From positions 558,001 through 622,000 of the forward strand of contig CBDCTS010000004.1 in the NCBI GenBank assembly GCA_965222345.1: DNA of 64,000 bases. Reading direction: 5' to 3'. The stretch comes from JADFGZ01 sp965222345. GTDB lineage: Bacteria > Acidobacteriota > Terriglobia > 2-12-FULL-54-10. Positions within the stretch are counted from its first letter, which is position 1; the number at the start of each line of letters is the position of its first letter. This document shows, one piece after another, positions 51,228 to 60,851 of the stretch. A model generated the notes under the pieces. The model saw nothing but the letters and a program-made list of their open reading frames with translations, searched no databases and had not been told where the DNA came from. The position numbers and the translations under genes are program-made.

Positions 51228-52380
51228 GAGAGGAAGACCGAAGAGCGGAGGAGGAAGCATCTTCCAACGCAATGGTTCCGCGTTTTGGTGGATGCGGTAC
51301 CGGGACCGAGAAGGAAAGCTTCAGAGGGAATCGACCGGAACCGCAGATGAACAAGAAGCAAACCGCCTTCTGCGAGACCGCTTGGATGCCAGGGACGAGG
51401 GAAGGTTAGCAGCCATTCTGGCCGGCAAGAAACTAACCTTTAACCAATGGGCTGATTGGTTTCTGGAAAGACGTTCCAAGCCTCCATTCCGCTCGGAAAA
51501 GACACACGCGGAAAATATCAATGCGCTCAAGTTTCTGCGGCCTGCCTTCGGGGAAAGTCCCTTAACGGAAGTTACCGCAGAGGCGATTGAGGATTACATC
51601 GATCGGCGCTTGTGCTCCGGAAGGAGGGTACGCACGAAGTTAGGGACCCGGCTTGTGGGAAAGCTCAAGCCGGCAACCGTGCACCAGGAATTCCGCATTT
51701 TGAAGCGGATTCTGAATGTCGCGGTGAAGAAAAAATGTTTGCATACGAACCCCTGTAGTGCGGTTGAATTCCCGATTCAATTACGGAACGCAACCAGAAA
51801 GCCTCACTACATGACGGCCAGCGAGCAGCAGCGGATTGAGTTTTCTGCACCCGATTACCTGCGTAACGCTATCGTCATTCTCGCTGAGACGGGGCTGCGT
51901 CCCTACAAGGAGTTGATGCCCATGAAGAAATTGCAGGTGGATATGGGAAATCGGGTGGTTTATATTCCGGACTCCAAGACTCCAAACGGGGTAGGTGAGA
52001 TGCCGATTTCGGATTCGGCGTACAGGGCGTTCCAAGCACAGATCGAAGCGACGCCGACAAGCGAGTATCTGTTCCCGACGCCACGCCAAAAATCCAGCAG
52101 GCCATACATCCGGTCACTGAAGAATATTTGGGCCGCGACACTGCGGCGTGCTGGCGTGCCGCATTTCCCGATATACGAGTTGCGCCATACCTTTGCTACA
52201 AGACTCAGCGCCGGGGGAGTCGCGGACCATTTTGTCACCCAAATGCTTCGGCAGGGAGACTCGGCGGTATTCAAGCGCTACAGCCAGGCGAAGCTCAACA
52301 TGATGCGGGAAGCGCTGGCCAAGCTCGACCGCCAGGCTAACGAACATCGACAGATTTCGAGCACAGCAAGGCCGAACTGA
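51217..52380 (+). CDS. Tyrosine-type integrase
   Basis: 387 residues. SAM-like core-binding domain (FNQWADWFLERRSKPP, HAENINALKFLRPAFGE), then the catalytic domain: ILAETGLRPYKEL (Arg I), YELRHTFATRLSAGG (His-x-x-Arg region), and VFKRYSQAKLNMM with the nucleophilic Tyr. GGAGG lies five bases before ATG 51217. The last box reads MLRQGDSA where LGH-S is usual. The gene ends 113 bases from tRNA-Lys, its presumable target. Two C-terminal relics of relatives lie at 18956 and 52654. Confidence 0.95.
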   Translation: MNNRRGRPKSGGGSIFQRNGSAFWWMRYRDREGKLQRESTGTADEQEANRLLRDRLDARDEGRLAAILAGKKLTFNQWADWFLERRSKPPFRSEKTHAENINALKFLRPAFGESPLTEVTAEAIEDYIDRRLCSGRRVRTKLGTRLVGKLKPATVHQEFRILKRILNVAVKKKCLHTNPCSAVEFPIQLRNATRKPHYMTASEQQRIEFSAPDYLRNAIVILAETGLRPYKELMPMKKLQVDMGNRVVYIPDSKTPNGVGEMPISDSAYRAFQAQIEATPTSEYLFPTPRQKSSRPYIRSLKNIWAATLRRAGVPHFPIYELRHTFATRLSAGGVADHFVTQMLRQGDSAVFKRYSQAKLNMMREALAKLDRQANEHRQISSTARPN

Positions 52381-52385
52381 ACGAT

Positions 52386-52407
52386 TTTTGGCACAGTTTT
52401 GGCACAG
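52386..52407 (+). repeat. Paired 11-bp direct repeat TTTTGGCACAG x2
   Basis: Two exact units beginning five bases after the integrase stop and about 86 bases before tRNA-Lys; same spacing class as the pairs at 1740, 23143 and 25422 but in opposite orientation to the tRNA. Confidence 0.7.
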
Positions 52408-52492
52408 TTTGAGGCCAACAGGTCGATTTTTCATGCGCCGTGGAAATAGGGTTTGTTGAGGCTGAAGGAGTTAGGTGTTAGGATGCACGTGC

Positions 52493-52568
52493 GGGCCGGT
52501 AGCTCAGTCGGTAGAGCATCTGCCTTTTAAGCAGAGGGTCCCGGGTTCGAGTCCCGGCCGGCTCACCA
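52493..52568 (+). tRNA. tRNA-Lys(TTT), intact
   Basis: GGGCCGG pairs with CCGGCTC (one G-U), D-arm TAGCTCAGTCGGTAGAGC, anticodon arm CTGCCTTTTAAGCAG with TTT, T-arm GGGTTCGAGTCCC and encoded CCA. All arms close. It is the probable attachment target of the integrase just upstream. Confidence 0.95.
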
Positions 52569-52653
52569 TTTAACTTATTTGTTTTCAGCACCCGTTTGCC
52601 TTTCCTCTCATTGCTGAAGACGGAAACGTCAAGAAACCGCCAGAAAACTGGCC

Positions 52654-52826
52654 CTATCCGGCCAGCACCGTCAAGAAAGTCGTGCCGTGCTCGTTCGCCT
52701 GCCGGTCGAGCTTGGATAGCGCTTCCCGCATCAAGTTGAGCTTCGCTCGGCTGTAGCGCTTGAATACCTGCGAATCGCCTTGCCGCAGCATCTGCGTCAC
52801 GAAATGATCCACCACGCCCCGGCACG
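52654..52826 (-). pseudogene. Tyrosine integrase C-terminal relic
   Basis: VVDHFVTQMLRQGDSQVFKRYSRAKLNLMREALSKLDRQANEHGT then TFLTVLAG and stop, highly similar to the integrase at 51217 and the relic at 18956. The 5' part is missing. It faces tRNA-Lys from its 3' side, the usual place for an island integrase. Confidence 0.85.
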
Positions 52827-52979
52827 GAGTAGGAGCAAAATGCAGTGGAACTAAGGAAGTGGTACAATCGTTGAGGATGGGTCGCCGCAAGCGCCTTTTT
52901 TCGGACGACCGCTAAAGCCGCCGACGGCCACGGGGACCCCATAAGCAGTTCGCTGGAATGTCAGCATTGAGGGGGAGCG

Positions 52980-53465
52980 ATGCGCGGAAAAGATAAAGTG
53001 ATTGCCGTTTTGAATCAGGCGCTGAAAGCGGAGCTTGTCTCCATCAGCCAATACTTTCTCCACGCGGAGATGTGCGAGAACTGGGGCTATCGCCGCTTGG
53101 GAGACGTGATCCGGAAGAGTTCGATCGACGAAATGAAGCATGCCGAACAGGTCATCGAACGGATCCTGTTTCTCGATGGAACGCCCAACATGGGTATGGG
53201 CCTTCCGCTGAATGTGGGCGCCAGCGTCAAGGCTCAGCTCGAAAACGATCTGGCCTTGGAACTGGAAGCTGTGGAGCAGTACAACGCCGCCATCAAAATT
53301 TGCGTGGAGCAGGGGGATAACACCTCGCGGGCGTTGTTCGAGACGCTGGTCGAAAAGGAGGAAGAACACGTCGACTTTCTGGAAGCCCAGCTTCACGTGA
53401 TCAAAGAAGCCGGCCTCGAGAACTATCTTGCCCAGCAAATGCACGAAGAGGAAGAGGGGAAATAG
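52980..53465 (+). CDS. bfr: Bacterioferritin
   Basis: 161 residues, standard length. All ferroxidase ligands are present: E18 (KAELV), E51 and H54 (DEMKHAE), E94 (LALELEA), E127 and H130 (EKEEEHVD); the haem-ligand M52 is in the same DEMKH motif. It stores iron as a haem-bearing 24-mer. GGGGGAGC before ATG 52980 is a plausible ribosome site. No ferredoxin (bfd) gene lies next to it. Confidence 0.95.
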   Translation: MRGKDKVIAVLNQALKAELVSISQYFLHAEMCENWGYRRLGDVIRKSSIDEMKHAEQVIERILFLDGTPNMGMGLPLNVGASVKAQLENDLALELEAVEQYNAAIKICVEQGDNTSRALFETLVEKEEEHVDFLEAQLHVIKEAGLENYLAQQMHEEEEGK

Positions 53466-53701
53466 GCGGGCCCGCCTGCAGACCGTAGTGCCGCTTTTTG
53501 CGTGAGGTACTCCGCAACAGCCGAATCGGGACCACTCCAGTCACCGGCTGTCTTCTTTCACAACTCAACTTACTAAAGAAGGCTATGGATCGGCGGAAGG
53601 ATTATTATTCTGATAGCCGTAGCCTTCTGGGAAAAGCAGCCGGGTGGCCTCCTGGGTTCCATCCGTTGTAAGGTTGCGCCCGTATGCGGGAAGGAGGGGG
53701 A

Positions 53702-53935
53702 ATGGTAGAGGCTTACATCTTCATCGACATCCGTGCCGGCTGGACCAAGAAGATCTTGCGGGAAGTGGCCGAGCTTCCGGAGGTTACCGCTGTAAACGCC
53801 TGCTTGGGACGCCCGGACCTCATTGCGCACATCAAAGTGGCGGACCTGAAGAAACTCCGGGATTTGATCCTCCAGCGCTTCCAACAAATCGGGGGAGTCA
53901 CAGCCACCGAAACTCATATCGTAATCGATGCCTAG
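53702..53935 (+). CDS. Stand-alone Lrp/AsnC ligand-binding (RAM) domain protein
   Basis: 77 residues: EAYIFIDIRAGWTKKILREVAELPEVTAVNACLGRPDLIAHIKVADLKKLRDLILQRF then VTATETHIVI. This is the RAM domain of Lrp/AsnC regulators without the HTH, a known stand-alone form thought to bind amino acids or modulate full-length family members. GGAAGGAGGGGG lies just before ATG 53702. Confidence 0.85.
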   Translation: MVEAYIFIDIRAGWTKKILREVAELPEVTAVNACLGRPDLIAHIKVADLKKLRDLILQRFQQIGGVTATETHIVIDA

Positions 53936-53978
53936 CGACGGTGGCTGGCGGAAGACGCTTTCCTGCGATGGGCAATGG

Positions 53979-54476
53979 TTAGGGGCTCGGGTCGCGCCTC
54001 TGGGGGAGACCCTCCATCTGTTCTTGCGATTGTTGCGGAGGGAGAGGCTGCCGGGCGAGGTGGCGTGTCCACAGGACGATCTTCCAGATCTCGTCGGAGG
54101 TAAATACCTTTGCGAACGAGGGCATTGCCGTATAGCGGATTCCCTTGGTGACGACGAAATGGATTTGAGCGTCCGTCATCTCGATTTCGGGGTCCGCCAA
54201 AGAGGGCACCGGAGGGTAGAACTGGATGCCCGTCTGGCCTTGCCCCCTTCCGTCCTGGCCGTGGCAAAAGGCGCATTGCTGATCGTAAAGTTCCCGGCCC
54301 GCCTGGAGGTTTTCCTCGGCTGGAGGGAACGGATTTTGGAGGTCGTCTTGTAGTTGCCGGGTTTGCCTCAGAAACAGATTTGCCAGAAAGGTTTCCACGG
54401 CGCCCGGCGTCTCGTCCGCGCCCCAATTTTCCTGCAGAAACGAGCCAGCCGCGAACACGAACACCAGCGCAACCAA
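53979..54476 (-). CDS. c-type cytochrome, membrane-anchored
   Basis: The haem motif CAFCH lies near residue 69, with a distal Met in YTAMPSF; one class I cytochrome domain. A hydrophobic N-terminus (VALVFVFAAGSF) is a signal or anchor. The hydrophobic frame extends another dozen codons upstream (KKFYAGLGLGLV), where an ATT codon at 54512 follows GGAGGTC by six bases, so the true start may be that rare codon rather than TTG 54476. A Gln/Pro-rich tail follows. Periplasmic electron transfer, partner unknown. Confidence 0.85.
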   Translation of the reverse strand: MVALVFVFAAGSFLQENWGADETPGAVETFLANLFLRQTRQLQDDLQNPFPPAEENLQAGRELYDQQCAFCHGQDGRGQGQTGIQFYPPVPSLADPEIEMTDAQIHFVVTKGIRYTAMPSFAKVFTSDEIWKIVLWTRHLARQPLPPQQSQEQMEGLPQRRDPSP

Positions 54477-54638
54477 CCCAAGCCCCAGCCCGGCATAAAA
54501 TTTTTTTGAAATTCCGACCTCCAGTTACAACGGGCGGCAGCCGGGCCTTGTTACCGGCTTCCGGCTCTTAATTCCAGGTCACTTACATCGTAAAGAAATG
54601 CACAAACGCTTTCTATTGTGCAAGCGCTCCTGTTCGAG

Positions 54639-55439
54639 TCAGTTTGGATACTCGATTTCCAGATTCGCCGTCTTCCCGGCCCGCACCGTGACAGCCAGAT
54701 TTTGTTCTCCGTAACGTTCATGCCACGCCTCCAGGGTGTAGGAACCTTCGGGAATGCCGCGGATTGCGAACCTTCCGCCAGCGTCAGTTACTGCGTGGAA
54801 GGGATGGTTGTCCACGCGAATAAAGGCTTTCATCCAGTCGTGGATATCACATTTTACAATCACAAATCCGGGTCGCGGTAGGGTGTGGCTGGCTTTGCCG
54901 CCCACGTGGAGGGAGAGGTTTCGCGAGGAGGAGCCGGAGAAGAGATGCGTCGTATGAAAGATTGCATCGCTGTTGATTGCCTCCACGGTGGAGCCGGCCG
55001 TGAGGACCGCCACATGGGGATCAAACCGGCATTTGCGATTGTCCAGGATCAGCTTTTCTCCTCCGGGAGGGGGCCGCTGGGGGAAATCTTCATTCGCCAG
55101 AGCCAGAATGACGTTTTGAATTCCCCGGTTTTCTTTTGAAATCAGCAAATCCTCAAAAGATTGCTCCATGCCGCAGAATTGATGGTCTGCACCATTTTCA
55201 AACACGGTAGGATCAGGAATCGTCTTTCCTGTGAAGAGAACCTGGCCCTCGATAGAGCCCGTTATTCCAAAACTTTCCGTTTGGGCTGGCTGCGTGAGAG
55301 CATAAAAAGGCAATGCGGAGCTAATGGTTGAAGATAATCCCCACCCCGCCAAGAACAGTGCAAAGAGCAGCCGAACCACCGGGCTCCCGGTTGTTAACCA
55401 CGCTTTCCATTTGCAACAATGCCGCATATCGCAAGCCAA
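54639..55439 (-). CDS. Exported cupredoxin-like protein with carboxypeptidase-regulatory domain
   Basis: 266 residues. A signal/anchor helix at about residues 22-45, then a cupredoxin-like domain: IFHTTH and IVKCDIHDWM supply a His...Cys-x2-His-x2-Met type 1 copper site. The C-terminus has AVTDAGGRFAIRGIPEGSYTLEAWH, a CarboxypepD-regulatory-like strand set. Similar proteins are annotated as methylamine-utilisation-like. The adjacent cytochrome c, 160 bases downstream on the same strand, suggests periplasmic electron transfer. Confidence 0.8.
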   Translation of the reverse strand: MACDMRHCCKWKAWLTTGSPVVRLLFALFLAGWGLSSTISSALPFYALTQPAQTESFGITGSIEGQVLFTGKTIPDPTVFENGADHQFCGMEQSFEDLLISKENRGIQNVILALANEDFPQRPPPGGEKLILDNRKCRFDPHVAVLTAGSTVEAINSDAIFHTTHLFSGSSSRNLSLHVGGKASHTLPRPGFVIVKCDIHDWMKAFIRVDNHPFHAVTDAGGRFAIRGIPEGSYTLEAWHERYGEQNLAVTVRAGKTANLEIEYPN

Positions 55440-55650
55440 GCTGGAATTTTCAATTTAAACTCTACCTGACTCAAAAGCATACCCCAGATGACCGGAACTC
55501 TCTTTCCCCCATTCATTTTTGGATTTGAGTTTTCGGAAGCAGCTGTCCGCAGAACGAATTCTGGGTCGTTCTATCGACAGGCGCGCGGCCAGGCTTGCTC
55601 ACTGTTGCCCGCCTTGGTCATCTGCCTAGCGCGGGGCGGCAAGCGGCGCC

Positions 55651-56325
55651 TTATTTCACTGCAACCTGAAAATCGTCAAAATGGGTGACGCTGTCAGCCT
55701 TGGTCCACAAGCCGACCTTTCCTGCCTCGGTGAAAGTGGTGTCCTCCACTTCAAACAGCTTTTCTCCGTTAAAGTAGACGGTAAAGAGGGAGCCTTGGAA
55801 GGCGACACGGATTGTGTGCCAGGTCTGAGCGGACACTTTTGTCTCAACGCCGTACGTTCCCGGAGCCATTCCCTTTGGAGCCAGGGAAGAGCGGTCGCCG
55901 TTTTCGACTTTATAGAGGACTACGTTGTCTTCAAGCACATTGGCGCGGACGATGTAGTAGTTGTTTTCGTTCAGGTAACGCCAGACCAGGCCGCCTGAGG
56001 CATCCACCTCACCCGAGATCGCCTTGAATTTTACGCGCAAGTCACCATTCTTGCCGCTCACTTTGTTGAGGACGGCCAGCGGGTAACGCCCGCGCGTATT
56101 GTCGGAGGAAAGCTGTGCCAGCACGTTAGGCTGGCCCGGTGACGTGTCATCTCTGACGATCTCCCACCGGGGCGGCCCACCGCTATGGGTCATTGCCGAA
56201 GTCCAACCGGAAGGCAAGGGACCGATAGAATCCGACTCGAAATTAATCGTTTCTGCCTGGGCAGCACCAGAGATCAGGAATGCCAGGGCTATCAGCAACA
56301 AGAATGCGGCACATAATTTATTCAT
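55651..56325 (-). CDS. Secreted concanavalin/laminin-G-like (DUF1080-type) protein
   Basis: 224 residues from ATG 56325 with signal peptide NKLCAAFLLLIALAFLISG cut after AQA. The mature part ETINFESDSIGPLPSGW, GGLVWRYLNENNYYIVRANV and TWHTIRVAFQGSLFTVYFNG fit a jelly-roll glycan-binding/hydrolase-like domain (DUF1080/LamG type). CGGGAAG stands before this start; the longer frame would put the signal peptide inside. Substrate unknown. Confidence 0.8.
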   Translation of the reverse strand: MNKLCAAFLLLIALAFLISGAAQAETINFESDSIGPLPSGWTSAMTHSGGPPRWEIVRDDTSPGQPNVLAQLSSDNTRGRYPLAVLNKVSGKNGDLRVKFKAISGEVDASGGLVWRYLNENNYYIVRANVLEDNVVLYKVENGDRSSLAPKGMAPGTYGVETKVSAQTWHTIRVAFQGSLFTVYFNGEKLFEVEDTTFTEAGKVGLWTKADSVTHFDDFQVAVK

Positions 56326-56487
56326 GGTGACTTCCCGCCTTTCGATTTTCTCCGCCATGTTCTGCCATCTCAGTTTACATTTGCCATCGAGAGGCATCAA
56401 GCGGCATAAACAGGAAAAGCCCGGTGGCCACTTGCTGAGGGACGTAATGTGGGCTACATTGCGCCGGGGAGCTTTTGAGATTGCAGC

Positions 56488-57036
56488 ATGGCCCGGGAAA
56501 AGCCATTACAAAGGTTGCTGACGGCAGAGCAAATTCAGCAAAGGGTCCAGGGTATCGCCTCGGAGATCGGCCAACAGTACGCCGGATGCAGCTTGCACTT
56601 GGTGTGCGTTCTGAAAGGCGCGTGTGTTTTCCTGGCTGACATTCTGCGGCATCTAACCGTAGAGACATCGGTGGATTTCATCGGCGTCTGGAGCTACGAG
56701 CAGGGATCCTTGAGCTCCGGCGAAGTGCGCCTCACGAAGGACCTGGATCACAGCATCGAAGGGCGGGACGTAATCTTGGTCGAAGACATTGTCGATACTG
56801 GACTCACCTTGAATTACTTGTGTCAAATGCTGCTACGGCGGAACCCCAAGAGCTTGCGAGTGGCCACGCTGCTCGATAAGCCGTCGCGCCGGGTCCAGCC
56901 CGTGAAGATCGACTACGTTGGATTTGAGATTCCCGATCATTTTGTAGTGGGATATGGATTAGACTATCAACAGCGGTACCGAAATCTTCCCGATATCTGT
57001 CTGCTCCCGGACGCAGCCGAATCCGAGAAGATCTGA
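56488..57036 (+). CDS. hpt: Hypoxanthine phosphoribosyltransferase
   Basis: 182 residues. LVCVLKGACVFLADILRHL (PPi loop and base-facing helix), VWSYEQGSLSSGEVRLTKDLD (flexible active-site loop), VILVEDIVDTGLTL (PRPP motif) and VKIDYVGFEIPDHFVVGYGLDY (purine-binding end). It salvages hypoxanthine and guanine with PRPP. The usual Gly-Thr-S-x-Y loop reads GVWSYEQG. It precedes lysA by 94 bases. Confidence 0.9.
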   Translation: MAREKPLQRLLTAEQIQQRVQGIASEIGQQYAGCSLHLVCVLKGACVFLADILRHLTVETSVDFIGVWSYEQGSLSSGEVRLTKDLDHSIEGRDVILVEDIVDTGLTLNYLCQMLLRRNPKSLRVATLLDKPSRRVQPVKIDYVGFEIPDHFVVGYGLDYQQRYRNLPDICLLPDAAESEKI

Positions 57037-57130
57037 GAAAAGGGGCGGCCCGAAAGAGGGAGGGGGTCGAGGGAGTGCCTAAGCAAAAGAAAGACGTGCT
57101 GCGAGCGATCCGAGCGGGAAGAAGATATTC

Positions 57131-58390
57131 ATGACCGGAACGGTCGGGGTTTTCAGCTACCGAGAAAATGAACTCTATTGTGACCAAGTTCCCGTCCGGC
57201 GGATCGCCGAGGCAGCGGGCACTCCAGCCTACGTGTACAGCGCCCGCCGGATCGAGTCCCGGTATCACGCTTTCGACCGCGCACTGGGAAGCTATCCTCA
57301 TCTGGTCTGCTATTCCGTGAAGGCCAATTCCAACTTAAGGGTGCTGCGGTTGCTGGCGCGCAGGAAAGCGGGCTTTGACATCGTTTCCGGGGGAGAGCTG
57401 TTCCGTGTTTTGGAAGCGGGCGGCAAAGCCAGCCGGGTGGTTTTTTCGGGAGTCGGTAAAACGAGCGCGGAAATGGACTACGCCTTGCGCTCGCGCATCT
57501 TCCTGTTCAACTGTGAATCGGAGAGCGAGCTGCGTTTGCTGAGCGAGCGGGCTTCGCGCCTGCGGGTGCAGGCCCGGGTAGCCTTGCGGGTCAATCCCCG
57601 CGTGAGAGCGGCAACACACCCTTACATTGCCACGGGCAGCAAGGAGCACAAATTTGGCGTGGACGAGGCAGTGGCCGAAGCGCTCTGCTTGCAGGCGCAG
57701 CAGTGGCCGGGAATTCGCATGATCGGTGTGAGTTGCCACATCGGCTCCCAGATTGATGATTTAGCGCCCTTCGCCCAGGCGGCAGGGAAGCTGGTAGGCT
57801 TGGCGCGGCGGCTGCAAAGAAAAAAGGTGCCCATCGAGTACCTGGACGTGGGCGGAGGATTAGCAGTTGCGTATCGCGAAGAGGACCGGCCTCCCTCCAT
57901 TCCAGCCTATGGAAAAAAGTTGCTGGAGTGTCTGCGGGGCAGCGGTTTGAAGCTGTTGGTGGAGCCGGGACGTTCGATTGTCGCCGATGCCGGAATCCTG
58001 CTGACTCGGGTGCTCCATACCAAAACAACCGAAGGAAAAAAATTTGTAGTCGTCGACGCGGCCATGAACGATCTGCTGCGCCCCTCGCTCTACGGGGCCT
58101 ACCACGAGATTCGGCCCGTCCGACGCAACCGCCGACGTAAGGTGGTCGCCGACCTGGTGGGGCCGGTCTGCGAGACGGGGGATTTCTTCGCCCAGAACCG
58201 CAGGCTTCCGGCTGCCGAGCCGGGCGATCTGCTGGCGGTTTTTACGGTGGGTGCATACGGGTCTGTTTTGAGCTCGAACTACAATTCCAGACCGCGCCCG
58301 GCCGAAGTGCTGGTTGAAGGCCGCCGATGGCGAATTGCTCGCCGCCGGGAGACGTATAGGGATTTGGTCCAGGGAGAATCGTTGCGTTAG
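57131..58390 (+). CDS. lysA: Diaminopimelate decarboxylase
   Basis: 419 residues, fold type III PLP enzyme. The PLP lysine is in CYSVKANSN (K64); GVSCHIGSQ, LDVGGGLAV, LLVEPGRSIVADAGIL (phosphate- and substrate-binding), MNDLLRPSLYGAYHEI, GPVCETGDFF (Cys across the dimer) and the C-terminal GAYGSVLSSNYNSRPRPAEVLV follow. Converts meso-DAP to lysine. ATG 57131 overlaps the end of a 19-codon GTG frame (57074-57133) that may be a leader peptide. No dap genes are nearby. Confidence 0.95.
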   Translation: MTGTVGVFSYRENELYCDQVPVRRIAEAAGTPAYVYSARRIESRYHAFDRALGSYPHLVCYSVKANSNLRVLRLLARRKAGFDIVSGGELFRVLEAGGKASRVVFSGVGKTSAEMDYALRSRIFLFNCESESELRLLSERASRLRVQARVALRVNPRVRAATHPYIATGSKEHKFGVDEAVAEALCLQAQQWPGIRMIGVSCHIGSQIDDLAPFAQAAGKLVGLARRLQRKKVPIEYLDVGGGLAVAYREEDRPPSIPAYGKKLLECLRGSGLKLLVEPGRSIVADAGILLTRVLHTKTTEGKKFVVVDAAMNDLLRPSLYGAYHEIRPVRRNRRRKVVADLVGPVCETGDFFAQNRRLPAAEPGDLLAVFTVGAYGSVLSSNYNSRPRPAEVLVEGRRWRIARRRETYRDLVQGESLR

Positions 58391-58425
58391 CGCCGACGGT
58401 CCGGCGGGCGCGGGATCGGACCGGA

Positions 58426-59214
<789 letters not shown>

Positions 59215-59248
59215 GGGAATCGCTCTCCTGTGTCAATTGTGCCGCACG

Positions 59249-59269
59249 GAGAGTTAACCTGACAATACC
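59249..59269. repeat. Solitary IS6-type terminal inverted repeat
   Basis: The reverse complement reads GGTATTGTCAGGTTAACTC, the same end as the IS6 copy at 13795. No partner end is visible nearby, so it is a relic. Confidence 0.6.
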
Positions 59270-59374
59270 CCCACACAGTCCCTTTCCTAATTTAACAAGT
59301 GCCCTAGTTGATGGGGTTGGTCAGAAACCACCGGTATGTTCTAATATCCCCAAAACAGATGTTGCTTGGTTGCC

Positions 59375-60825
59375 ATGGATTTCGATGCCTACAACCTGGA
59401 TAGCAATATCTATGACGAGATGTTCCTACCGGACGGCGCCCCCCGGGAGCATTGTCGGCTTCTCTACGAAACACTGAGACGGCTCTCCGCTGAGGAACTT
59501 GTCAGTATCCAAGAACGGGTTACGCGCTCGTTTTAAAGCGAGGGCATCACCTTTACCGTTTATGGAGACGGAGAAACCAATGAGCGCATCATCCCCATTG
59601 ATTGCCTGCCCCGGATTCTCTCGGGCGCCGAGTGGCAGCAGCTTGAAACCGGACTAATCCAACGCCTCGGCGCCCTGAACCGCTTCCTGGAGGATATCTA
59701 CAACGAAGCGCGCATCATTGCCGACGGTGTCATCCCGGTGGACATAGTGCGTGGCTGTCCTCAGTACCGCATCCAGATGCGCAACTTCTCCGCACCCCAC
59801 GGTGCCTGGGTCGTCATTTGCGGCACGGACCTAGTGCGTACCAACGACGGCTTCCGGGTATTAGAGGACAATCTGCGGGTTCCCTCGGGTGTTTCCTACA
59901 TGGTCACCAATCGCAAAGCGGTGAAGGCAAGTCTACGCCGTTTGTACCGAAGCTCTCGCGTGCAGGAAGTGGAGCACTACGGGCGCATGTTGCTCAAGAC
60001 CCTGCAGGAGCTGGCCCCGAGAGGGCGGTCCGACCACTGCATCGCGCTGCTGACTCCCGGCGTCTACAACTCTGCCTTCTACGAGCACATGTTTCTGGCT
60101 CGCGAGATTGGTGCGGAACTGGTCGAAGGCAATGACCTCTTGGTCAACGACGGTTTCGTTTACATGCGCACCACCACGGGACTGCGGCGCGCCGCAGTGA
60201 TCTACCGGCGCGTGGACGATGATTTTCTCGACCCGCTGGTTTTCCGTCCGGATTCTCTGCTCGGCGTGCCCGGGTTGCTTCATCCCTGTAAGCTTGGCAA
60301 TGTCACCTTGGTGAACCCCCCGGGACGGGCGTAGCCGACGACAAGAGCGTATATGCGTATGTGGCGGACATGATCCGCTACTACTTGGGTGAGGAACCGC
60401 TTCTAGCCAACGTGGAGACCTACATCTGCCGCCGACCGCAGGATCTCGAGTACACACTCGACAACCTGGAGAACTTGGTAGTGAAGCGCGTCGGTGAGTC
60501 CGGGGGGTACGGCATGCTGGTCGGTCCTCATGCCACGCCCGAGGAGCGTGAGGCCTATGCCAAACAGGTGCTGGCCAATCCGGCTGACTTTGTTTCGCAG
60601 CCGGTGCTGGCGCTTTCCCGCGCGCCTTGTTTGATTGAAGGCCGTGACGAACCACGCCACGTTGACCTGCGTCCATTCGTACTCCATGGCCGCGAAACCC
60701 GTATCGTGCCCGGCGCGTTCTGCCGCGTTGCCCTGCGCCGGGGCGGCATAGTGGTGAACTCCAGTCAGGGTGGAGGCGGCAAAGACCTGTGGGTGTTGAA
60801 AGAAGATGACAAGGTCTGCGAGTAG
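59375..60825 (+). pseudogene. Circularly permuted ATP-grasp protein gene, decayed
   Basis: MDFDAYNLDSNIYDEMFLPD begins a circularly permuted ATP-grasp protein; VVICGTDLVRTNDGFRVLEDN, LVNDGFVYMRTTTGLRRAAVIYRR and, in another frame, YVADMIRYYLGEEPLLANVE and VVKRVGESGGYGMLVGP follow. A TAA at 59534 breaks it after 53 codons, and one extra base near 60325 (GT-GVADDKS) shifts the frame. The next gene is the alpha-E partner. Operons of this kind build a small peptide-like product or modify proteins; here the ligase is presumably inactive unless the errors are in the assembly. Confidence 0.85.
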
Positions 60826-60851
60826 CGGGAGTGATTAGGGGGCGATCCAAA

